A stretch of 5,555 nt of DNA from Euryarchaeota archaeon UBA175 (lineage in GTDB: Archaea; Thermoplasmatota; Poseidoniia; Poseidoniales; Thalassarchaeaceae): NCBI GenBank assembly GCA_002497895.1, contig DAFD01000095.1, positions 13,880-19,434 on the forward strand. The letters run 5' to 3'. The notes under the pieces were generated by a model. That model searched no databases and was not told the DNA's origin. It worked only from the letters and a program-made list of their open reading frames with translations. Numbering within the stretch: the first letter of the stretch is position 1; the number at the start of each line of letters is the position of its first letter. The position numbers and the translations under genes were made by a program. This document shows, piece by piece, positions 1-5,555 of the stretch.

Positions 1-722
1 GTAGAATAGACGAGGTCTTGATGCAGAAGTGGGCCATGTATCCGGGTCCAGTCTCCACCAGCACCCATTCCCATGATTGAGGTCTTGAGTTGTGAATCCT
101 TCAGATTCCAAGCCGCTTCAAAGAGTTTCAAACCAGAGTTACGGCCAGATGTATTGTAACAGACCTTGATGATTTCACCACTGGCTTCCATTCCCTCGAT
201 ATCTGAAATAATTTCAGAAGCGTTTGGGGGTTCATTAGTTGAGTGAGACGAAGCGATGACTTGCGTCTTGCCCTCGGCCATCGACATCAATTCCTTACGA
301 GTAGCCGCCTTGATGTCGATTTCTAGATCAACCCAACTTACTCCACTCTCAATCGCTGCACGAAGTACTCCGATTCTCTGTTCTTCAGTTCCAGAGAAGT
401 AGCCTCCTTGGCGCTCCGGGCGACAAGTGAGGACGACTGGAAGGTCGATTCCACCCTTGAAAGCATCTAGAGCGGCTGCGAGATCGACTGAATCGAATGA
501 TTGAGGGGTGAACTCAGGAGGATTGTAGGCTGGTCTTCGACGTCGCCCATCGCTTGGAGGATCTTCAACCTTAACTGGTTCAGGAGGCTTCTCGACAACC
601 CATAGTTTGTCGAGGCGAACCTCGCAAAGATCCGCTCCGACTGCGGTGGCGCGAGCTGCATCGGCGAGCATTTCCTCTACCGAGCACCCAGAGAGCGTCA
701 CACAGATGGTGGGTCTCCTCAT
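1..722 (-). CDS. aroD: 3-dehydroquinate dehydratase, type I (partial, C-terminal end beyond left edge)
   Basis: Shikimate pathway step 3: dehydration of 3-dehydroquinate to 3-dehydroshikimate through a Schiff base on a lysine, in the cytoplasm. The 240 visible residues follow the type I TIM barrel in order: an ICVTLSG first strand (6-12), EVRLD (34-38), the substrate-binding Arg in TCRP (99-102), VDLE (131-134), the catalytic His in SSHS (His160), the Schiff-base Lys in IIKV (Lys186) and MGMG followed by Arg227 (equivalent to Salmonella Arg213). The final Ser and Gln of the active site would lie just past the edge, so about 15-30 residues are missing unless the protein is fused to another domain such as shikimate dehydrogenase, which cannot be seen. 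Two oddities: the Glu34-to-Arg101 stretch is about 30 residues longer than in the Salmonella enzyme because of a Pro- and Arg-rich loop (about 42-80), and Gln105 sits where most bacterial enzymes have a catalytic-site Glu. The ATG at 722-720 is the first start after an in-frame stop at about 767-765. It lacks a good Shine-Dalgarno sequence, which fits leaderless translation. Transcribed divergently from gyrBA. Confidence 0.93.
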   Translation of the reverse strand, partial: MRRPTICVTLSGCSVEEMLADAARATAVGADLCEVRLDKLWVVEKPPEPVKVEDPPSDGRRRRPAYNPPEFTPQSFDSVDLAAALDAFKGGIDLPVVLTCRPERQGGYFSGTEEQRIGVLRAAIESGVSWVDLEIDIKAATRKELMSMAEGKTQVIASSHSTNEPPNASEIISDIEGMEASGEIIKVCYNTSGRNSGLKLFEAAWNLKDSQLKTSIMGMGAGGDWTRIHGPLLHQDLVYS

Positions 723-746
723 CGGGTCGCGCCACCGACGAGTTCT

Positions 747-753
747 GTTTAAC
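747..753 (-). promoter_or_regulatory. Possible archaeal TATA-like element of aroD
   Basis: Read on the minus strand the element is GTTAAAC, with 24 bases between it and the aroD ATG. Its centre lies about 27 bases before the first coding base, the spacing expected for an archaeal TATA box driving a leaderless transcript that starts at or next to the ATG. This agrees with the absence of a good Shine-Dalgarno sequence. The match to a TATA consensus is weak, and a bacterial -35/-10 pair could not be placed sensibly either. Confidence 0.3.
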
Positions 754-769
754 CGTATTGTGAGTCAAA

Positions 770-788
770 ACCCCTCCTACGGAGGGGT
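770..788. repeat. Perfect inverted repeat, 8-bp GC-rich arms
   Basis: ACCCCTCC (770-777) and GGAGGGGT (781-788) are exact reverse complements separated by TAC. On the minus strand the hairpin is followed directly by a short T run (the arm's last T plus three more), so it resembles a weak intrinsic terminator or attenuator lying 48 bases before the aroD start. On the plus strand it is preceded by A residues and has no T run after it. It could instead be a dyad bound by a dimeric regulator. The pairing is seen directly; the function is unknown. Confidence 0.6.
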
Positions 789-881
789 ACGAGGTACTGT
801 TTACTTTCTCTTTCAGCACCCCAGACGCCCCCACTCAGGAGTATTGATTAACCCCCCAAGGGCACACTTTAACGAAGAACG

Positions 882-2877
<1,996 letters not shown>

Positions 2878-2879
<2 letters not shown>

Positions 2880-2886
2880 GGTGATT
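2878..2886 (+). promoter_or_regulatory. Ribosome binding site of gyrA overlapping the gyrB stop
   Basis: GAGGTGATT is close to the full anti-Shine-Dalgarno complement. It begins inside the TGA stop of gyrB (2877-2879) and is correctly spaced for GTG at 2889. The nearby ATG at 2887 is out of frame and reaches a stop after five codons, so GTG is the true start. This arrangement predicts translational coupling of the two subunits, which are needed in equal amounts. Confidence 0.8.
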
Positions 2887-2888
2887 AT

Positions 2889-5555
2889 GTGGCAGAGGAA
2901 TTAGAACGAAGATACGTCTCTGAAGAGATGAAAGAGAGTTACATCAATTACGCCATGAGTGTCATCATCGGAAGAGCTCTTCCAGATGTCCGAGACGGCT
3001 TGAAACCCGTCCATAGGAGGATACTATGGGGTATGCATCAAGCAGGACATACACACGAGAAAAGTTACAGTAAATCAGCTCGTTCTGTTGGAGAAGTCAT
3101 GGGTAAATATCACCCTCACGGAGACCAGGCGCTATACCAAACAATGGTAAGAATGGCACAGGACTTCTCTCTGCGTTACCCACTTATCGATGGACAAGGA
3201 AACTTTGGTTCCATAGATGGAGACCCTCCGGCGGCGATGCGTTACACCGAGAGTCGCCTCGACCGGATGTCCTCTCACATGTTGGATGACATCAACAAGG
3301 ATACAATCGACATGGTGGCTAACTTCGACGACAGTGAGACTGAACCTACTGTCTTGCCATCTCGTCTTCCAAATCTGCTACTGAACGGTAGCGACGGCAT
3401 CGCTGTTGGGATGGCCACCAAGATCCCTCCACACAACCTCAACGAGGTCGCAGCAGCGATTCGATTCCACACTGAGAAAGTAATCGAAGAAGACCGTAAA
3501 AGATCTCTCGATAAGGCCCCGAAGATTGACGCCTTGGAGTACATGGAATACCTGAAGGGGCCTGATTTCCCCACTGGTGCAACGATTTACGGCATCGATG
3601 GAATACTCGACATGTACCGCACCGGTCAAGGTCGATTTCACATTCGTTCAGATGCAGAAGTTCGCGACGATTCATCGAGCAAGCGAATCATCATCACCTC
3701 GATTCCCTATCAAGTCCGTAAAGCCGGCATGCTCCGAGGGATTGCCGATCTCGTCACTAAGGAGACAATCAAGGGAATCCGCGACATTAGAGACGAATCC
3801 AGCAAGGAAGGTATTCGAGTCGTCATCGAAGTGAAGAATAACGCTGACCCGCACGCAATTCTCAACCAATTATACCAATCGAGCAGGTTGCAGGAATCAT
3901 ACTCAGCCAACATGATGGGGATTCTGAATGGCAAGCCGGTTCAGCTTGACCTGTCGACGATTCTACACACCTACATGCGCCACAGAGAATCGGTCATCGA
4001 GCGTAGAACCCAATTCGAACTCGATAAGGCTGAGGCTCGCGCACACATTCTCGAAGGCTTGATGCGCGCGCAAAAACGCATGGCAGAAATCATCGAAGTT
4101 GGCCGTAATTCAGACTCTCGAGACCAATTCGAAGGATACTTGCGCGGAGATGAGAAGTATCCGAAGATCAAGCGCTTCGACTTCTCCCAAAGGCAAGCTA
4201 AGGCTATCGCTGAACGCCGACTTTACCAACTCACAAAGTTGAATGTTAAGGAAGTCGAAGATGAACTGAATAAACTCAAGGAAGCCATCAAAGAGTTCAC
4301 AGCCATTCTCGATAGTCGAAAGCGCCGTCTAGAAATTCTCCTCGAAGAGCTTGAGAATCTAGTCGAAAAACACGGCGATGAACGCCGAACTCACATTGAC
4401 CCTACACCACTCTCAATGGATCGTGAAGACCTCGTCGCTGAGCGCGCTCTGGTCATCTCATTGACCCAAGATGGTTACATTCGCCACCTTCCAGTCGAAG
4501 CATTCCGCCTACAGAACCGTGGCGGAAAGGGGCTCAAGGGAGTCGCTACGAAGGACGAGGACGCGCCTGCAGCAATCGTCACCTGCTTCTCCAAAGACAG
4601 ATTGCTGATCTTTACCGACCAAGGTCGAGTCTACGGGCTACGAGCTTGGGAGACTCCTTTGGCGAGCAGATATGGACGCGGAACTCACATGCGTAACCTG
4701 CTAAAGGGAATCCGCGAAGATGAGAAGGTCATCTCAATCCTTCCAATGGCTCGCGAACTCATCGAAAATCCCGAAGGTAACTACCTCATCTTCGCTACCA
4801 GCCAAGGGCGAATCAAGCGTAGCAAACTTGCCGATTACGTCAGAATCAATCGTAACGGTAAGTATGCCCTGAAGTTCGCTACCGAATCCGACACTCTTGT
4901 GCAAGTCAGGTCGGCAACAGATGCCGACCACGTGGTTCTAGTATCATCAGGAGGTTATGCTTGCCGCTTCCTCCCAGCCGACGTTAAAACGCGAACTGAT
5001 CCGAATACTGGTGAGGTCCAGACTACTCACACCGTGCGCGTGCAAGGAAGAGTCAGTCAGGGAGTCACTGGAATGAAACTCGCCGGTGGAGACAATGTCA
5101 TCGGAATGATTGTGACTGACGATGCCGACACTAGCGTCCTAACCATCTCGAAGTATGGAATGGCTAAGCGAAGTCGTCTCGGCTCGGGTCAAATGATTCC
5201 ACTTCTCGACGAAAATGGCTCGCAGTTACTCGATGATGAAGGAGAGGCAGTTATGATTCGCGATGGATATCGAAAGACCAATCGCGGCACGAAGGGCGTG
5301 CGAACGATGGCACTTTCAGATGAGGATGTCATCGTCGGAGTTCGCCAAATCCCCGACCTCTCCGACCAACTCTTCATGCTCACCGGAAGTGGAATGATGA
5401 TTCGAATGCCGGCGACCCAGACTAAGGAGACTCTCGGAAAGGTCACCAAAGGAACTCGTATCATGGAGCTGCGTGACTCAGAAAAGAAATCCCATGTCGA
5501 CGAGATCATCTTCGTCGCCAGACTCCCAGCCGACCTCATCGACAGTGAAGACGAC
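2889..5555 (+). CDS. gyrA: DNA gyrase subunit A (partial, 3' end beyond right edge)
   Basis: DNA cleavage, rejoining and wrapping subunit of gyrase. It starts at GTG 2889 after a strong Shine-Dalgarno sequence; 889 codons are open to the window edge. Winged-helix and tower domains: the conserved opening ([28 protein letters not shown]), KYHPHGD (73-79), catalytic Tyr119 after Arg118 in AAMRYTE, and intercalating Ile171 in GIAVGMA. A helical coiled-coil arm follows (about 330-490), ending near GDERRTHI. The C-terminal pinwheel carries the GyrA box QNRGGKG (542-548, nt 4512-4532), which separates true gyrase from topoisomerase IV, plus degenerate boxes in later blades such as KTNRGTKG (796-803). 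Oddities: Gln80 and Gln84 stand where quinolone-sensitive E. coli has Ser83 and Asp87; two insertions enlarge later pinwheel blades (about 700-717 and 767-792); the visible end LIDSEDD is acidic, as in GyrA tails, so the stop is probably near. The length is at the high end for GyrA. Cotranscribed with gyrB. Confidence 0.97.
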   Translation, partial: MAEELERRYVSEEMKESYINYAMSVIIGRALPDVRDGLKPVHRRILWGMHQAGHTHEKSYSKSARSVGEVMGKYHPHGDQALYQTMVRMAQDFSLRYPLIDGQGNFGSIDGDPPAAMRYTESRLDRMSSHMLDDINKDTIDMVANFDDSETEPTVLPSRLPNLLLNGSDGIAVGMATKIPPHNLNEVAAAIRFHTEKVIEEDRKRSLDKAPKIDALEYMEYLKGPDFPTGATIYGIDGILDMYRTGQGRFHIRSDAEVRDDSSSKRIIITSIPYQVRKAGMLRGIADLVTKETIKGIRDIRDESSKEGIRVVIEVKNNADPHAILNQLYQSSRLQESYSANMMGILNGKPVQLDLSTILHTYMRHRESVIERRTQFELDKAEARAHILEGLMRAQKRMAEIIEVGRNSDSRDQFEGYLRGDEKYPKIKRFDFSQRQAKAIAERRLYQLTKLNVKEVEDELNKLKEAIKEFTAILDSRKRRLEILLEELENLVEKHGDERRTHIDPTPLSMDREDLVAERALVISLTQDGYIRHLPVEAFRLQNRGGKGLKGVATKDEDAPAAIVTCFSKDRLLIFTDQGRVYGLRAWETPLASRYGRGTHMRNLLKGIREDEKVISILPMARELIENPEGNYLIFATSQGRIKRSKLADYVRINRNGKYALKFATESDTLVQVRSATDADHVVLVSSGGYACRFLPADVKTRTDPNTGEVQTTHTVRVQGRVSQGVTGMKLAGGDNVIGMIVTDDADTSVLTISKYGMAKRSRLGSGQMIPLLDENGSQLLDDEGEAVMIRDGYRKTNRGTKGVRTMALSDEDVIVGVRQIPDLSDQLFMLTGSGMMIRMPATQTKETLGKVTKGTRIMELRDSEKKSHVDEIIFVARLPADLIDSEDD

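Noticed and set aside
785..797. GTAC-GAG-GTAC small symmetric repeat
   Set aside because: GTAC is itself a palindrome and four-base arms are expected by chance.
844..872. Bacterial-type promoter TTGATT with CTTTAA 17 bases later
   Set aside because: The -10 match is poor, and the host may be archaeal, where such a pair would mean nothing.
2887..2904. ATG at 2887 as the gyrA start
   Set aside because: It is out of frame with GyrA and meets TAG after five codons. The overlapping GTG at 2889 opens the conserved GyrA sequence.
5189..5539. Minus-strand reading frame of 116 codons inside gyrA
   Set aside because: It lies wholly opposite the conserved GyrA pinwheel, and its Ser/Arg-rich composition is what antisense of this gene would give.

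Overview
The window holds two divergent transcription units on either side of a roughly 200-base spacer. On the minus strand, running off the left edge, is most of a type I 3-dehydroquinate dehydratase gene (aroD, shikimate pathway). On the plus strand is a tight gyrB-gyrA pair encoding both subunits of DNA gyrase. gyrB is complete (650 codons from the preferred ATG). gyrA is open for 889 codons and runs off the right edge, probably close to its stop because the visible end is already turning acidic.

Organism: the sequence is mid-GC and contains no rRNA or other direct taxonomic marker. The gyrB-gyrA order without recF, dnaN or dnaA beside it, a type I rather than type II dehydroquinase, and a TATA-like element placed as for a leaderless aroD transcript together fit a euryarchaeon that carries a bacterial-type gyrase, such as the marine Thermoplasmatota (Marine Group II/III). 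This is an inference with moderate confidence. A bacterium with a gyrB-gyrA operon is the alternative, and the clear Shine-Dalgarno sequences before both gyrase genes fit either.

Layout: 1-722 minus, aroD (3' end missing); 723-926, divergent control region with two perfect inverted repeats (770-788 and 882-907), a possible TATA element for aroD and the gyrB ribosome binding site; 927-2879 plus, gyrB; 2880-2888, a nine-base gap whose Shine-Dalgarno sequence overlaps the gyrB stop; 2889-5555 plus, gyrA (3' end missing).

The two gyrase subunits form an A2B2 enzyme that introduces negative supercoils using ATP. GyrB brings the GHKL ATPase and the metal-binding Toprim domain. GyrA brings the DNA-cleaving tyrosine and the DNA-wrapping pinwheel, marked here by a GyrA box. 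The most interesting details are the replacement of both classic quinolone-contact residues of GyrA by glutamine, a perfect 11-bp stem-loop just before the gyrB ribosome binding site, a tract of different codon usage across the gyrB/gyrA junction, two insertions in the GyrA pinwheel, and an AroD with an extra proline-rich loop and Gln in place of a catalytic-site Glu. I see no convincing new multi-gene system; this is a core housekeeping locus with unusual details.
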